A stretch of 64,000 nucleotides of DNA, taken from NCBI RefSeq assembly GCF_001941825.1, contig NZ_CP019038.1:2108001-2172000 (forward strand). Reading direction: 5' to 3'. The translations under genes and the position numbers were made by a program. Origin of the DNA: Massilia putida (GTDB lineage: Bacteria; Pseudomonadota; Gammaproteobacteria; Burkholderiales; Burkholderiaceae_D). The notes beneath the pieces are model-generated. The model saw nothing but the letters and a program-made list of their open reading frames with translations, made no database searches and was not told the origin of the DNA. Shown here piece by piece: positions 12,435 to 22,526 of the stretch. Position 1 is the first letter of the stretch. Every line of letters begins with the position of its first letter.

Positions 12435-13313
12435 TTATTTGCCGGCGCCCGGCCCTTTGAAGTACTTGAAGAATTCCGAGCTGGAATCCAGCACGATCAC
12501 ATCGTTGCGCCCCTTGAAGGTGGCCTTGTAGGCCTCCATCGAGCGATAGAACCGGTAGAACTCCGGGTTCTTGCCGAACGACTGCGCATAGATCTGCGAC
12601 GCCTGCGCATCGCCTTCTCCCTTGATCGTCTCGGCGTCGCGCTGGGCGTCGGCCAGGATCACGCTGCGCTGGCGCTCGGCGTCGGCGCGGATCGTTTCCC
12701 CCTCGGCCACGCCGGTCGCGCGCAATTCGTTCGCCACGCGCACGCGGTCGGCCTTCATGCGTTCGTACAGGGCATTGTTGACCGGCTCGGTGAAATCGAT
12801 TCGCTTCAGGTGCACGTCGACGACTTCCACGCCCAGGTCGCGCACCGCCGGCACCAGGTCCGCGCGGACGGCCTCGGCGACGTCCGCGCGCTTGCCGCCG
12901 GTCAGCACGTCGGCCAGTTTGCGCTTGCCGACCTCGGCCGTGAGCGCGTTGCGCACGAGCTGGTTCAGGCGCTCGCCGCCGCGGTCGGCGTTGCTGCCGA
13001 TGGCGATCACGTACTGGCGCGGATCGACGATGCGCCATTTGACGAAGGCGTCGACGAGCAGGTCTTTCTTTTCGGCCGTCAGGAAGCGCTCGCCGTCCGG
13101 CGTGTCGAGCGTCTGCAGGCGCTTGTCGAGGTAGACGACGTTCTGGAACGGCGGCGGCGCCTTGACATTCAGGCCCGGTTCCTTGATCACCTCGCGCAGT
13201 TCACCGAACGCGTACACGACGGCATAACGGTGCTGGTCGACGACGAACACGGACGACGCCGCGAGCGCGACGACGATGGCGGCACCGATCAGGGTGGCGA
13301 GAAGGCGGCTCAT
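12435..13313 (-). CDS. hflC: HflC, membrane protease-modulating SPFH protein
   Basis: A 292-residue inner-membrane protein with one N-terminal TM helix and a large periplasmic SPFH/band-7 domain. With HflK it forms the cage that surrounds and modulates FtsH. The sequence shows the expected VFVVDQHRYAVVYAFGE start and the AEAERQRSVILADAQRDAE coiled-coil region. Its start overlaps the hflK stop by one base (TGATG), so the two are translationally coupled. Confidence 0.96.
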   Translation of the reverse strand: MSRLLATLIGAAIVVALAASSVFVVDQHRYAVVYAFGELREVIKEPGLNVKAPPPFQNVVYLDKRLQTLDTPDGERFLTAEKKDLLVDAFVKWRIVDPRQYVIAIGSNADRGGERLNQLVRNALTAEVGKRKLADVLTGGKRADVAEAVRADLVPAVRDLGVEVVDVHLKRIDFTEPVNNALYERMKADRVRVANELRATGVAEGETIRADAERQRSVILADAQRDAETIKGEGDAQASQIYAQSFGKNPEFYRFYRSMEAYKATFKGRNDVIVLDSSSEFFKYFKGPGAGK

Positions 13314-14692
13314 CAGCGGCTCTCCCGTTCGCGACCCGTGTCGCGGCTGCGCAGGTCGCGCGTGCGGTTCGATTCGCCGCCCGACGCTTCCGGCTGGGCC
13401 GGCGCGGCCGGCGACTGCGACTGCGCTTGCGGCTGCTGCGCCGGGGGCTGCTGCGCGCCCATCACCGGACCGGAGCCCGAGCCGCGCGCGGCCTCGTTGG
13501 CCGTCGACTGGGCCAGCAGGCGGTCGAGCGGCAGATAGATCTGGTTGGTGCCGGTCTTGGCGTCGATCATGACCTTGCTGGTGCTGGAAAGGATCTGCTG
13601 CATCGTTTCGATATACATGCGGTCGCGCGTGACGGCCGGGGCCTTCGCATACTCGGCCACGATCTTGTCGAAGCGCGCGGCGTTGCCCGTCGCCACGCTG
13701 ACGGTGCTGGCGCGGTACGCTTCCGCATCCTGCAGCAGGCGGGCGGCCTTGCCCTTCGCTTGCGGGATGACCTCGTCGGCAAAGGCCTGCGCCTCGCTGC
13801 GCGAGCGGGCGCGCTCTTCCTGCGCCTTGTTGGCGTCCTCGAACGCGGCGGCGACCTGGTCGGGCGGTTGCACGGACTGCATCGTCACGCCGACGATGTC
13901 CGCGCCGAGCTTATAGCGGTCGGCCATGCGCTGGATCGCTTCGCGGGCTTGCGCGGCCAGCTTGTCGCGGCCTTCGTACAGGACGGTGTCCATCTTGTTC
14001 TGGCCGACGAGTTCGCGCACGACGGTCTCGGCGGCGTCACGGACGGTCTCGACCTGGTCGCGGTTGTTGAACACCCAGGCAACCGGGTCCTTGATCTTGT
14101 ACTGCACGGAGAACTGGACGTCGACGATGTTCTCGTCGCCGGTCAGCATCAGCGCTTCGTTGCGCTGCTTGTTGCGCACGTTGGCGCGGTAGCCGATCTC
14201 GGCGGTCTGCACCTGGGCCGTGTTCACGGTCTCGTGCGCCTGGAACGGCGCGGGCCAGCGCCAGTTGAACCCGGCACCCGTCACGTGCGACAGGCGGCCG
14301 AACGTCGTCACGATGCCGACCTGCCCTTCCTGCACGATGAACGCGCCGCTGGCCAGCCAGATCAGCAAGGCGATGGCGCCGACGACGGTCGCCGTCAGGC
14401 CAATGCCGCGCGCTTCCGGGCGGAACGAGCCGTCGCCGCCGCCGCGCTTGCCGCCGAACAGGCGGTTGAGGCGCTGGTTGAAATCGTTCCACAGCTGCTC
14501 GAGGTCGGGCGGACCGTCGCTGTCGTTCTTGTTGTTGTTATTGTTCGGACGGCGGCCTTCGTTCGATTTGGGTTTGTGGCCCCAGCGCGGATCATTGAGG
14601 GACAACAGGGGAACGCCGGCCTTGCGCGCGCCGGCGTGACGACCGATCGGCGCCAGCCGCGCGCCGATCCGTTTGATCAGAGAAACAAGCAT
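13313..14692 (-). CDS. hflK: HflK, membrane protease-modulating SPFH protein
   Basis: A 459-residue partner of HflC. A polar Asn/Gly-rich N-terminus is followed by one TM helix (about 107-127) and the SPFH domain (FIVQEGQVGIVTTFGRL, then GDENIVDVQFSVQYKI). The C-terminal Gln/Pro/Ala-rich tail is typical of the family. It starts three bases after hflX and overlaps hflC by one base, giving the conserved hfq-hflX-hflK-hflC order. Confidence 0.96.
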   Translation of the reverse strand: MLVSLIKRIGARLAPIGRHAGARKAGVPLLSLNDPRWGHKPKSNEGRRPNNNNNKNDSDGPPDLEQLWNDFNQRLNRLFGGKRGGGDGSFRPEARGIGLTATVVGAIALLIWLASGAFIVQEGQVGIVTTFGRLSHVTGAGFNWRWPAPFQAHETVNTAQVQTAEIGYRANVRNKQRNEALMLTGDENIVDVQFSVQYKIKDPVAWVFNNRDQVETVRDAAETVVRELVGQNKMDTVLYEGRDKLAAQAREAIQRMADRYKLGADIVGVTMQSVQPPDQVAAAFEDANKAQEERARSRSEAQAFADEVIPQAKGKAARLLQDAEAYRASTVSVATGNAARFDKIVAEYAKAPAVTRDRMYIETMQQILSSTSKVMIDAKTGTNQIYLPLDRLLAQSTANEAARGSGSGPVMGAQQPPAQQPQAQSQSPAAPAQPEASGGESNRTRDLRSRDTGRERESR

Positions 14693-14695
14693 AGA

Positions 14696-15901
14696 CTAGT
14701 GTGGTCCGGAATGGGGAGTCGCGGGCAGCAGGTCGGTCGCCCCCGTCTGCACCTCGTGCGCGAAGCCGGCTTCCTCGTCTTCCTGCTCGTCGGCGTTCGG
14801 TGCGGCGGCGCCGCTGCCGGCCGCTTCGACGATCGCGTCGCGCAGCAGGTCGAGTCCGGCGCCGCTCCTGGCGCTGATGAAAACGCGGCTGATCTTACCA
14901 TATTCATCACGCTCGATCCCGGGCTCGAGGCCCGCGGTATCGATCTTGTTCCAGACGAGGATCTGGGGAATATGGTCGGCGCCGATCTCGCGCAGGACCT
15001 CGTTGACCTGCTCAATCTGTTCCATCCGCACGGGCGACGCGCCGTCGACGACGTGCAGCAGCAGGTCGGCGTGGATGGTTTCTTCCAGGGTGGCGCGGAA
15101 CGCCGCGACCAGCTGGTGCGGCAGTTCGCGCACGAAACCGACGGTATCGGACACGACGACATTGCCGACGTCCGGACCGAGATACAAACGGCGCGACGTG
15201 GTGTCCAGCGTCGCGAACAGCTGGTTCGCGACGTACACCCCGGCCTTCGTCAGGGTGTTGAACAGCGTCGACTTGCCGGCGTTGGTATAGCCGACGAGCG
15301 ACACGGAAAACGTCTGGTTGCGTCCGCGCGAACGGCGCTGGGTCTCGTGCTGCTTGCGCAGTTTCGTCAGGCGCGTGCGCAACATCTTGACGCGCTCGCC
15401 GATCAGCCGGCGGTCGGTCTCGAGCTGGGTTTCGCCGGGGCCGCGCAGGCCGATACCACCCTTCTGGCGTTCCAAGTGGGTCCAGCCGCGGATCAGGCGC
15501 GTGGCCAGGTGCTGCAGCTGGGCCAGCTCGACCTGCAGCTTGCCCTCGTGGCTCTGGGCGCGCTGGGCGAAGATGTCGAGGATCAGGCTGGTGCGGTCGA
15601 CCACGCGCACGTTGAGCCGCCGCTCCAGGTTACGCTGCTGGGCGGGCGACAGGGCGTGGTTGAAGATGACGATCTCGACCTTGTCGGCCAGGCAGGCCTG
15701 CGCGATCTCGTCGGCCTTGCCGCTGCCGACGAAATACGCGGGGTCGGGACTGTTGCGCTTCGCGGTGATCGTGGTGATCGGTTCGGCCCCTGCCGAGCGC
15801 GCCAGCAGGGCCAGTTCTTCCAGGCTGGCCTTGAAGTCGCCAGCGCTGAAATCAATACCGACCAAGGCGGCGCGCATGGTGTTGCCGGAAACGTCAGCCA
15901 T
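14696..15901 (-). CDS. hflX: Ribosome-splitting GTPase HflX
   Basis: A 401-residue GTPase that binds the 50S subunit and rescues stalled or heat-damaged ribosomes. The N-terminal HflX domain is followed by a glycine-rich linker (GIGLRGPGETQLETDRR) and the G domain with VGYTNAGKSTLFN, DTVGF and WNKID. I chose the ATG six bases past hfq's stop; a GTG at 15910 or the ATG at 15877 are possible. It ends three bases before hflK. Confidence 0.95.
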   Translation of the reverse strand: MADVSGNTMRAALVGIDFSAGDFKASLEELALLARSAGAEPITTITAKRNSPDPAYFVGSGKADEIAQACLADKVEIVIFNHALSPAQQRNLERRLNVRVVDRTSLILDIFAQRAQSHEGKLQVELAQLQHLATRLIRGWTHLERQKGGIGLRGPGETQLETDRRLIGERVKMLRTRLTKLRKQHETQRRSRGRNQTFSVSLVGYTNAGKSTLFNTLTKAGVYVANQLFATLDTTSRRLYLGPDVGNVVVSDTVGFVRELPHQLVAAFRATLEETIHADLLLHVVDGASPVRMEQIEQVNEVLREIGADHIPQILVWNKIDTAGLEPGIERDEYGKISRVFISARSGAGLDLLRDAIVEAAGSGAAAPNADEQEDEEAGFAHEVQTGATDLLPATPHSGPH

Positions 15902-15906
15902 CGACC

Positions 15907-16143
15907 TCACTCGGCGTCTTGTTCGAGGTTGAGGTTGACGGCGCGGGCCGGGACGACGGTGGAGATAGCGTGCTTGTAAACCATCTGGGTGACCGTGTTA
16001 CGCAGCAGGACCACGTACTGGTCGAAGGACTCGATATGGCCCTGGAGCTTGATCCCGTTGACCAGGTAGATCGAGACCGGGACGTGCTCTTTGCGCAAGG
16101 CGTTGAGGAATGGGTCTTGTAACAGTTGCCCTTTGTTGCTCAT
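15907..16143 (-). CDS. hfq: RNA chaperone Hfq
   Basis: A 78-residue Sm-like hexameric RNA chaperone that pairs sRNAs with mRNAs. The sequence from [19 protein letters not shown] through Sm1 ([18 protein letters not shown]) and Sm2 (YKHAIST) is canonical. The start is set by this conserved N-terminus and by GGAG upstream; an open frame continues further upstream but is not part of the protein. It is the first gene of hfq-hflX-hflK-hflC. Confidence 0.98.
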   Translation of the reverse strand: MSNKGQLLQDPFLNALRKEHVPVSIYLVNGIKLQGHIESFDQYVVLLRNTVTQMVYKHAISTVVPARAVNLNLEQDAE

Positions 16144-16318
16144 GACAGCTCCGTGATGTTGTTGTCGTATAAAAATTGTGGCGGGATGCCGGATTTCAAG
16201 TGGCTGCGCCAACATTCTCAAGCTGTGAATGTTCGCCCAAGCTAACTGTAACCTGTTTTGCTCTTTTTTGTCGTACTGCTATGGTTAAACCTGGCTTAAA
16301 AAGCGCCCGACCCATTTG

Positions 16319-16424
16319 CAGGGTGGACGGCTCGCCGTCCACGCGCCGTTGGCGGCTCCGACTTCGCGCGCGACATCGGAACCGACGCGTACCGCCGCGT
16401 GGACGGGGACCCCGTCCACCCTGC
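16319..16424. repeat. Dispersed repeat family 2, locus 2 (paired inverted units)
   Basis: GCAGGGTGGACGGC... at 16319-16348 and its inverted partner ...CCGTCCACCCTGC at 16396-16424 flank about 45 bases. That inner segment resembles the one at 45651-45761. The element ends two bases before the der stop codon. Confidence 0.85.
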
Positions 16425-16426
16425 GG

Positions 16427-17764
16427 TCATTCCTTGGCAAACGGGTTCTTGCCGCTCTTCAGCTCGATACGCAACGGCGTGCCGATCAGGTCGAACGTAT
16501 CGCGGAAATGCTTTTCCAGGTAACGCTTGTACGGTTCCGTAATGCCATCCAGCGCATTGCCGTGGATGACGATGATGGGCGGGTTCTGGCCGCCCTGGTG
16601 GGCATAGCGCATCTTCGGACGCGTGCTGCCCTTGCGCTTCGGTTCCTGCTTCTCGACGGCTTCCTGCAGCGCGCGCGTCAGGCGCGGCGTCGACAGTTTC
16701 GCGGTCGCCGCCGCGTACGCCGTGTCGATCGCCTTCATCAGGTGGTTGATGCCCGTGCCCTTCAGCGCCGAGATGAATTTCGTCTCCGCGAAGTCGAGGA
16801 AGTTCAGCTTGCGGTCGATGTCGTTCTTGACCTGGTCGCGCTGGTCGGAGGTGAGGCCGTCCCACTTGTTGACGGCGACGACGAGCGCGCGGCCCGTCTC
16901 GAGGATGAAGCCGGCGATGTGCGCATCCTGCTCGGAGATATCCTGCTGCGCGTCCAGCATCAGCACGACGACGTTCGCTTCCGAGATCGACTGCAAGGTC
17001 TTCACGACCGAGAATTTTTCGACCGCCTCGAACACCTTGCCGCGGCGGCGGATGCCGGCCGTGTCGATCAGGGTGTAGTGGCGGCCGCCCTTTTCGAACG
17101 GGACCTCGATCGAATCGCGCGTGGTGCCCGGCATGTCGAACGCGATCACGCGCTGCTCGCCGACCAGCGTGTTGATCAACGTGGATTTGCCGACGTTCGG
17201 ACGGCCGACGAGCGCGATCTTGACGCCGTAGTCGGCCGGCTCCAGCTCCTCGGCCTCCTCGGGACGCTGCTGCACGGCTTCGTCGATGGCCTCGTTGACA
17301 AGGTCCAGCACGCCGTCGCCGTGGGCGGCGGAGATCACGTACGGATCGCCCATGCCCAGCTCATAGAACTCGGCCGTGACGGACGTGTACTTCATGCCCT
17401 CGCTCTTGTTCACGACGAGCATGACCTTGCGGCCCGACTTGCGCAGGAAGTCGGTGATGGTCTTGTCGTGCGGCGTGAGACCCTGGCGGCCGTCGACGAT
17501 GAACATCACGACGTCCGCCTCGGCGACGGCCTGGCGCGTCTGCAGCGCCATTTCGTGCATGATGCCTTCCTTGGCGACCGGCTCGAAACCGCCGGTATCG
17601 ATGACCAGGAACGGCCGTTCGCCCATGCGCCCTTCGCCATAGTGGCGGTCGCGCGTCAGGCCGGGCAAGTCCGCCACCAGCGCGTCGCGCGAGCGGGTCA
17701 TGCGATTGAATAAGGTCGACTTTCCGACGTTGGGACGACCTACGAGTGCGATTACCGGCTTCAT
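16427..17764 (-). CDS. der: Ribosome assembly GTPase Der (EngA)
   Basis: A 445-residue essential GTPase with two tandem G domains needed for 50S maturation. Both Walker motifs read GRPNVGKST (near residues 8 and 185). NKSEG and NKWDG are the two G4 motifs, and the C-terminal KH-like domain ends in NPFAKE. Its start lies six bases after the bamB stop, as in many proteobacteria. Confidence 0.97.
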   Translation of the reverse strand: MKPVIALVGRPNVGKSTLFNRMTRSRDALVADLPGLTRDRHYGEGRMGERPFLVIDTGGFEPVAKEGIMHEMALQTRQAVAEADVVMFIVDGRQGLTPHDKTITDFLRKSGRKVMLVVNKSEGMKYTSVTAEFYELGMGDPYVISAAHGDGVLDLVNEAIDEAVQQRPEEAEELEPADYGVKIALVGRPNVGKSTLINTLVGEQRVIAFDMPGTTRDSIEVPFEKGGRHYTLIDTAGIRRRGKVFEAVEKFSVVKTLQSISEANVVVLMLDAQQDISEQDAHIAGFILETGRALVVAVNKWDGLTSDQRDQVKNDIDRKLNFLDFAETKFISALKGTGINHLMKAIDTAYAAATAKLSTPRLTRALQEAVEKQEPKRKGSTRPKMRYAHQGGQNPPIIVIHGNALDGITEPYKRYLEKHFRDTFDLIGTPLRIELKSGKNPFAKE

Positions 17765-17770
17765 TGAATC

Positions 17771-18925
17771 TTATTCGACCGCGATGGCGGTCACGGTTCC
17801 ATTTTGTGTTTGAAAAATCAGGTTCGAACCGACGACCAGGGGCGTGGATCCGATGGCGCTGCCGTCGGTGGCGAGCCGGGACAGGAACGACCCGTCTTCG
17901 CGCGACAGGAAGTGCACATAGCCCTGGTAGTCGCCGACGGCGACGGCGCGGCCGTACGACACCGGCGTGGACAGGCGGCGGTAGGCCAGCTTGTCGTTCT
18001 TCCACGCGCTCGCGCCGCTGTCGCGGTTGTACGCATAGACGGCGCCCTTGTCGTCCGGGACGAATACGAAGCGCTGGTCCGCGGCCACGCCGACTTCCGA
18101 CGAGATGTCGCGGGTCCAGCGCGGGCTGCCCGTGGCCAGGTCGAAGCAGCCGACGCGGCCCTGGTACGACACGGCGCACACGTCGTTGTCGATCACGACC
18201 GGCGTGCCGCCCATGTCGGTGACGCGTTCCAGTTCCGTCGCGCCGCGTGCGACGCCGACCTCGATCTCCCAGCGCGGCGCGCCGGTGGCGAGGATCAGCG
18301 ACATCAGCTTGCCGCCCGGCTGGGCGATCAAGACGTCCTTGTCGTGGATGACCATGCCCGGCGCGAGGCGCAGGGTCAGTGCCGGCGCGGTGCGCTGCAC
18401 GGTCCATTTCTTCTGGCCCGTCCTGGCGTCGTAGCCGACGATGCGGTTGTCGATGCTGCGCGCGACGACGATGCCCTGGCCCACGACCGGCGACGACAGG
18501 ATCTCGGAGGACAGCTGGGCATCCCACAACTTCTTGCCGTCCATGTCGAACGCGAGCAGCACGCCCTTGGCGCCGCCGAGCACGATGACGCTGCCGTCCG
18601 TGCCGACGCCCGCCGTCAGGTCCATGCCGGCTTTCGTGCGCCAGATCTGGCGGCCCGTGGTGGCTTCCGCCCGCACGATGGTGCCGTCGGCCGCGGCCAC
18701 GATGACGGTGTTGTCGGCGACGGCGGGCGAGAACATGTAGTTCTGCGACTTGCCGACTTCGAGCTTCCACGCCGTGCGCACGGCCATCGAACCCTTCATG
18801 TCGACCAGCGGCGCGGGCTGGTTGCCCTTGGGTTTCGATGCGAACGGATTGAGCGAATTCATGGTGGAGCAGCCCGTCATCAGGGCGAGGACACCGGCAC
18901 CAACGAGCTTGCGGCTAATACGCAT
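17771..18925 (-). CDS. bamB: Outer membrane assembly lipoprotein BamB
   Basis: A 384-residue component of the BAM complex that inserts beta-barrel proteins. The lipobox LMTGC places the lipidated cysteine at residue 19. The remainder is an eight-bladed PQQ-like propeller with repeats such as DGTIVRAEATTGRQIWRT and YDARTGQKKW. It sits between the YfgM-like gene and der in the conserved order. Confidence 0.96.
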   Translation of the reverse strand: MRISRKLVGAGVLALMTGCSTMNSLNPFASKPKGNQPAPLVDMKGSMAVRTAWKLEVGKSQNYMFSPAVADNTVIVAAADGTIVRAEATTGRQIWRTKAGMDLTAGVGTDGSVIVLGGAKGVLLAFDMDGKKLWDAQLSSEILSSPVVGQGIVVARSIDNRIVGYDARTGQKKWTVQRTAPALTLRLAPGMVIHDKDVLIAQPGGKLMSLILATGAPRWEIEVGVARGATELERVTDMGGTPVVIDNDVCAVSYQGRVGCFDLATGSPRWTRDISSEVGVAADQRFVFVPDDKGAVYAYNRDSGASAWKNDKLAYRRLSTPVSYGRAVAVGDYQGYVHFLSREDGSFLSRLATDGSAIGSTPLVVGSNLIFQTQNGTVTAIAVE

Positions 18926-18950
18926 ATTCTTCTTACCTTGTTCTTAGAGA

Positions 18951-19048
18951 CGTCGTTCCCGCGCAAGCCTCGGCGGCCCCGTGGGAACCCATGCTGACTT
19001 ACCGAATCCTGCAACTCAGTATGGATTCCCGCCTGCGCGGGAATGACG
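18951..19048. repeat. Dispersed palindrome family 1, locus 2
   Basis: Two modules: CGTCGTTCCCGCGCAAGC, with about 14 extra bases splitting the palindrome before GGGAACCCATGCTGA; and a clean TTCCCGCCTGCGCGGGAA hairpin at 19026-19043. It fills the gap between bamB and the YfgM-like gene. Confidence 0.8.
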
Positions 19049-19059
19049 GGGTTGTTATG

Positions 19060-19719
19060 TTACGCAGCTGCCTTCTGCGCCGGCGCCGGCGCCGAACCGC
19101 CGATCGCATCCAGCTTGACCTGCACGACCTGGCGGCCCGGATGGTTCTTCTCCATCTTGTCGAGCGCGGCCTGGTAGGCGGTGCGGGCATCGGGCAGCTT
19201 GTTCTGCGCGACATAGACGTCGCCCTTGCGGTCCTGCACCTCGGCCGCGAACTGCGCCGGGAACTCGCCGTTCAGCAGTGCCAGCGCCTGGTCGTAGGCC
19301 TTCTCGTCGAGCAGCACGCCGGACAGGCGCAGGCGGGCGATGGCTTTGTATTCGTCGTCGCCATGGTCGATCGCCCATTGCAGCTGGGCCTTCGCGGTCT
19401 TGAGATCGTTCGCGTCGAACGCGGCCTTGGCGGCAGCCAGCGCCGCCATCGGGGCGTACGCGGTCGAGCCGAACTTGTTCTCGATATCGCCCGTGATGCG
19501 CGCGACCTTGGCCTTGTCGCCCGCCTGGATCGCTTCCGTCAGGCCGTCGTACAGGCCGGACGCTTCCGCGGCCTGCGTGCGCTGGTGCGAGTTCCAGAAG
19601 TTGTAGGCGGCATAGCCGCCCAGCGCAATGATCAGCACCCAGCTGATGAGGTTGCCAAAGCGGTCCCAGAAGGCCTTGAAATTGGCTATCTGTTCCTGTT
19701 CTTCGAGATCGTATGCCAT
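19060..19719 (-). CDS. YfgM-like tetratricopeptide membrane protein
   Basis: A 219-residue protein with a short cytoplasmic N-terminus (MAYDLEEQEQIANFKAFWDRFG), one TM helix (LISWVLIIALGGYAAYNFW) and a periplasmic TPR-like domain. E. coli YfgM is an ancillary SecYEG/PpiD partner that passes clients to periplasmic chaperones. The position between hisS and bamB matches that of yfgM. The C-terminus is a short Ala/Pro tail. Confidence 0.9.
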   Translation of the reverse strand: MAYDLEEQEQIANFKAFWDRFGNLISWVLIIALGGYAAYNFWNSHQRTQAAEASGLYDGLTEAIQAGDKAKVARITGDIENKFGSTAYAPMAALAAAKAAFDANDLKTAKAQLQWAIDHGDDEYKAIARLRLSGVLLDEKAYDQALALLNGEFPAQFAAEVQDRKGDVYVAQNKLPDARTAYQAALDKMEKNHPGRQVVQVKLDAIGGSAPAPAQKAAA

Positions 19720-19755
19720 GGACGTCGGTCTTTGTCTTATCGTTGGTTGAGAAGG

Positions 19756-19775
19756 CCCCCGCGCGCCGGCGCGGG
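19756..19775 (-). terminator. Intercistronic hairpin after hisS
   Basis: CCCGCGC-GCCG-GCGCGGG forms a seven-base perfect stem just past the hisS stop. No T tract follows, so it is a pause or mRNA-stability element at best. Confidence 0.35.
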
Positions 19776-19782
19776 TTCTGAA

Positions 19783-21084
19783 TTACGGATGATAGTGCAC
19801 GTGATCGTGATCGTGGTCGTGGCCACCGACGATCTGGTCGACGATGAAGTCGACGGCTTCGTCGAACGGCACGCTGTGCTGCTGCTGGCCAGCATCAAGC
19901 TCGCGCAGCGCCTTCACGGCCACGACGTCGTTCTTGACCTCGTCCTCGCCGATGATCACGGCGAACGCGGCGCCGGAACCGTCGGCCTTCTTCATCTGGC
20001 TCTTGAAGCTGCCGGCGCCCGTCGGCGTCGCGCAGTGCAGGACCACGTCCAGGCCGGCGTCGCGGATGCGCTCGCCGAGGATGAACGCCTTCATCTGCGC
20101 TTCCTCGCCCTGGTGCACGAGATAGACGTCGCACTGGGCCGGCTCGGCCGGTTCGCCCTGCGCCTTCATCAGCTCGATGAGGCGCTCGATGCCCATCGCG
20201 AAGCCGATGCCCGGCGTCGGCTTGCCGCCGAAGGTCTCGATCAGCGGATCGTAGCGGCCGCCCGCGCAGACGGTGCCCTGCGCGCCCAGCAGGTCGGTGA
20301 CCCACTCGAACACGGTGCGGTTGTAGTAATCGAGGCCGCGCACGAGGCGCGGGTTCACGGTGTACTGGACATTGTTCGCGTCCAGGATCTTCTTGAGGCC
20401 CTCGAAGTGCGCGAGCGATTCGCCGCCCAGGTAGTCGAGCAGCTTCGGCGCCGCGTTGACGAGGTCCTGCATGGCCGGGTTCTTCGTGTCCAGGATGCGC
20501 AGCGGGTTCGCGTGCAGGCGGCGCTTGGCTTCCGCGTCGAGCTGGTCGATGTTCGCTTCGAAGTACGCGATCAGGTCGGCGCGGTGGCGCTGGCGCTCTT
20601 CCGCGTTGCCGATCGAATTCAGTTCCAGGCGGATGTTATCCAGGCCGAGGTCGTCCCACAGGCGGCGGCACAGCATGATCAGTTCCGCGTCGATGTCCGG
20701 GCCGGAGAAGCCGATGGCTTCCGCACCGAACTGGAAGAACTGGCGGTAGCGGCCGCGCTGCGGACGCTCGTGGCGGAACATCGGGCCCTTGTACCACAGG
20801 CGCTTCGGGCCGTCGTAGGCGAGGTTGTGCTCGATGACGGCGCGCACGACGCCGGCCGTGCCTTCCGGACGCAGCGTGAGCAGGTCGCCGTTCATCGAAT
20901 CGGTGAAGGAATACATCTCCTTCTCGACGATGTCGGTGACGGCGCCGATGGCGCGCGCGAACAGGCCCGTCTCCTCGACGATGGGGGTGACGATCTTCTG
21001 GTAGCCGTAGCTCTTGAGCACGGATTCCGCGGTGTTTTCGAACAATTCCCACAGCGGCGCGTCGGCCGGCAGGATGTCGTTCAT
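19783..21084 (-). CDS. hisS: Histidyl-tRNA synthetase (N-terminus out of frame)
   Basis: A 433-residue class II synthetase that charges tRNA-His. Motif 2 ([20 protein letters not shown]), the histidine motif [15 protein letters not shown] and motif 3 ([11 protein letters not shown]) are intact. The C-terminus is His-rich ([11 protein letters not shown]). The frame opens with MNDILP, but homologues begin about 10-14 residues earlier with K-I-x-A-I-x-G before that Met. Those codons (GAG AAA ATC GTC GCC ATC AAA GGC) are present in frame upstream, but the only ATG for them, at 21122, is one base out of register across AAAAAG (21109-21113). So there is either a one-base sequence error or a -1 shift. 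It is an essential gene, so true loss is unlikely. Confidence 0.93.
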   Translation of the reverse strand: MNDILPADAPLWELFENTAESVLKSYGYQKIVTPIVEETGLFARAIGAVTDIVEKEMYSFTDSMNGDLLTLRPEGTAGVVRAVIEHNLAYDGPKRLWYKGPMFRHERPQRGRYRQFFQFGAEAIGFSGPDIDAELIMLCRRLWDDLGLDNIRLELNSIGNAEERQRHRADLIAYFEANIDQLDAEAKRRLHANPLRILDTKNPAMQDLVNAAPKLLDYLGGESLAHFEGLKKILDANNVQYTVNPRLVRGLDYYNRTVFEWVTDLLGAQGTVCAGGRYDPLIETFGGKPTPGIGFAMGIERLIELMKAQGEPAEPAQCDVYLVHQGEEAQMKAFILGERIRDAGLDVVLHCATPTGAGSFKSQMKKADGSGAAFAVIIGEDEVKNDVVAVKALRELDAGQQQHSVPFDEAVDFIVDQIVGGHDHDHDHVHYHP

Positions 21085-21138
21085 GCCTTTGATGGCGACG
21101 ATTTTCTCTTTTTATCGGACATTTCTATTTTCCGTTAC

Positions 21139-21219
21139 CGTCGTCCCCGCGAAAGCGGGGATCCATGCTGAGGTGGCTAAAGATGCTCAGTATGGGTTCC
21201 CGCTTTCGCGGGAACGACG
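21139..21219. repeat. Dispersed palindrome family 1, locus 3
   Basis: Two opposed modules: CCCCGCGAAAGCGGGG then ATCCATGCTGA, and CTCAGTATGGG then TTCCCGCTTTCGCGGGAA. The second ends at the ispG stop codon. Confidence 0.85.
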
Positions 21220-22500
21220 TTAGATGGTTTCGGCTTCCTTGCCGTAATTCTTTTTCACGTAATCGAGCACGATCGTCTTGAACTCATCCACGATCCGCTC
21301 GCCCCGCAGTGTAGCGACCTTTTGCCCATCCACAAAGACCGGTGCCGCCGGCGATTCGCCGGTGCCCGGCAGCGAGATGCCGATGTTCGCGTGCTTCGAC
21401 TCGCCCGGGCCGTTCACGATGCAGCCCATCACGGCCACGTTCATCGCTTCGACGCCCGGATAGGTCTTCTTCCACTCCGGCATCTGCTCGCGCAGGAAGG
21501 TCTGGATGTTGTCCGCGAGTTCCTGGAACACGGTCGACGTCGTGCGGCCGCAACCCGGGCAGGCGATGACCATCGGCGTGAACTTGCGCAGGCCCATCGT
21601 CTGCAGGATTTCCTGGCCCACGACCACTTCCTTCGTGCGGTCGCCGCCCGGTTCCGGCGTCAGCGAGATGCGGATCGTGTCGCCGATGCCTTCCTGCAGC
21701 AGCACGGACAACGCGGCGGTCGACGCGACGATGCCCTTGCTGCCCATGCCCGCTTCCGTCAGGCCCAGGTGCAGCGCGTAGTCGCAACGCTTGCCCAGTT
21801 CGCGGTAGACGGCGATCAGGTCCTGCACGCCGGACACCTTGCACGACAGGACGATCTTCTCGCGCGCCAGGCCGATTTCCTCGGCGCGCTGCGCGTTCTC
21901 GATCGCCGACGTGATCAAGGCTTCGTACATCACCGACTGCGCGCTCCACGGCTGGGCGCGCGCGGCGTTCTCGTCCATGATGCGGGCCAGCAGCGCCTGG
22001 TCGAGGCTGCCCCAGTTGACGCCGATGCGCACCGGCTTGTCGTACCTGATCGCGGTTTCGATCAACTGGGCGAACTGGGTGTCGCGCTTGGCGCCCTGCC
22101 CCACGTTGCCCGGATTGATGCGGTATTTCGACAGCGCCTGCGCGCACTCCGGATAGTCGCGCAGCAGCAGGTGGCCGTTGTAGTGGAAGTCGCCGACGAG
22201 GGGGACGTCGACGTCCATCCTGTCGAGCTGTTCGCGGATGGCCGGCACGGCGGCCGCCGCTTCCGGCGTATTCACGGTGATGCGCACGATCTCCGACCCG
22301 GCACGCGCCAGTTCCTTGACCTGGATGGCGGTGCCGATCACGTCGGCCGTGTCCGTGTTCGTCATCGACTGCACGACGACGGGCGCATCGCCGCCGACCA
22401 TCACCTTGCGCGCGCCGTGCTGCACGAGCACGCCGCGGCTCGCGCGGCGCGGCAGCGGGCCGGATCCGATCGGCTCGTTCGCGTTGTTCGGAAAAGTCAT
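21220..22500 (-). CDS. ispG: 4-hydroxy-3-methylbut-2-enyl-diphosphate synthase (IspG/GcpE)
   Basis: A 426-residue 4Fe-4S enzyme of the MEP isoprenoid pathway, converting MEcPP to HMBPP. The TIM-barrel half begins [21 protein letters not shown]. The cluster cysteines are in ACPGCGRT and in [21 protein letters not shown] near the C-terminus. The start is the ATG preceded by AGGATCAGAAAG; the frame is open further upstream only as the antisense-like shadow of rodZ. Confidence 0.97.
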   Translation of the reverse strand: MTFPNNANEPIGSGPLPRRASRGVLVQHGARKVMVGGDAPVVVQSMTNTDTADVIGTAIQVKELARAGSEIVRITVNTPEAAAAVPAIREQLDRMDVDVPLVGDFHYNGHLLLRDYPECAQALSKYRINPGNVGQGAKRDTQFAQLIETAIRYDKPVRIGVNWGSLDQALLARIMDENAARAQPWSAQSVMYEALITSAIENAQRAEEIGLAREKIVLSCKVSGVQDLIAVYRELGKRCDYALHLGLTEAGMGSKGIVASTAALSVLLQEGIGDTIRISLTPEPGGDRTKEVVVGQEILQTMGLRKFTPMVIACPGCGRTTSTVFQELADNIQTFLREQMPEWKKTYPGVEAMNVAVMGCIVNGPGESKHANIGISLPGTGESPAAPVFVDGQKVATLRGERIVDEFKTIVLDYVKKNYGKEAETI

Positions 22501-22526
22501 CTTTCTGATCCTGTTATTACACGCTT

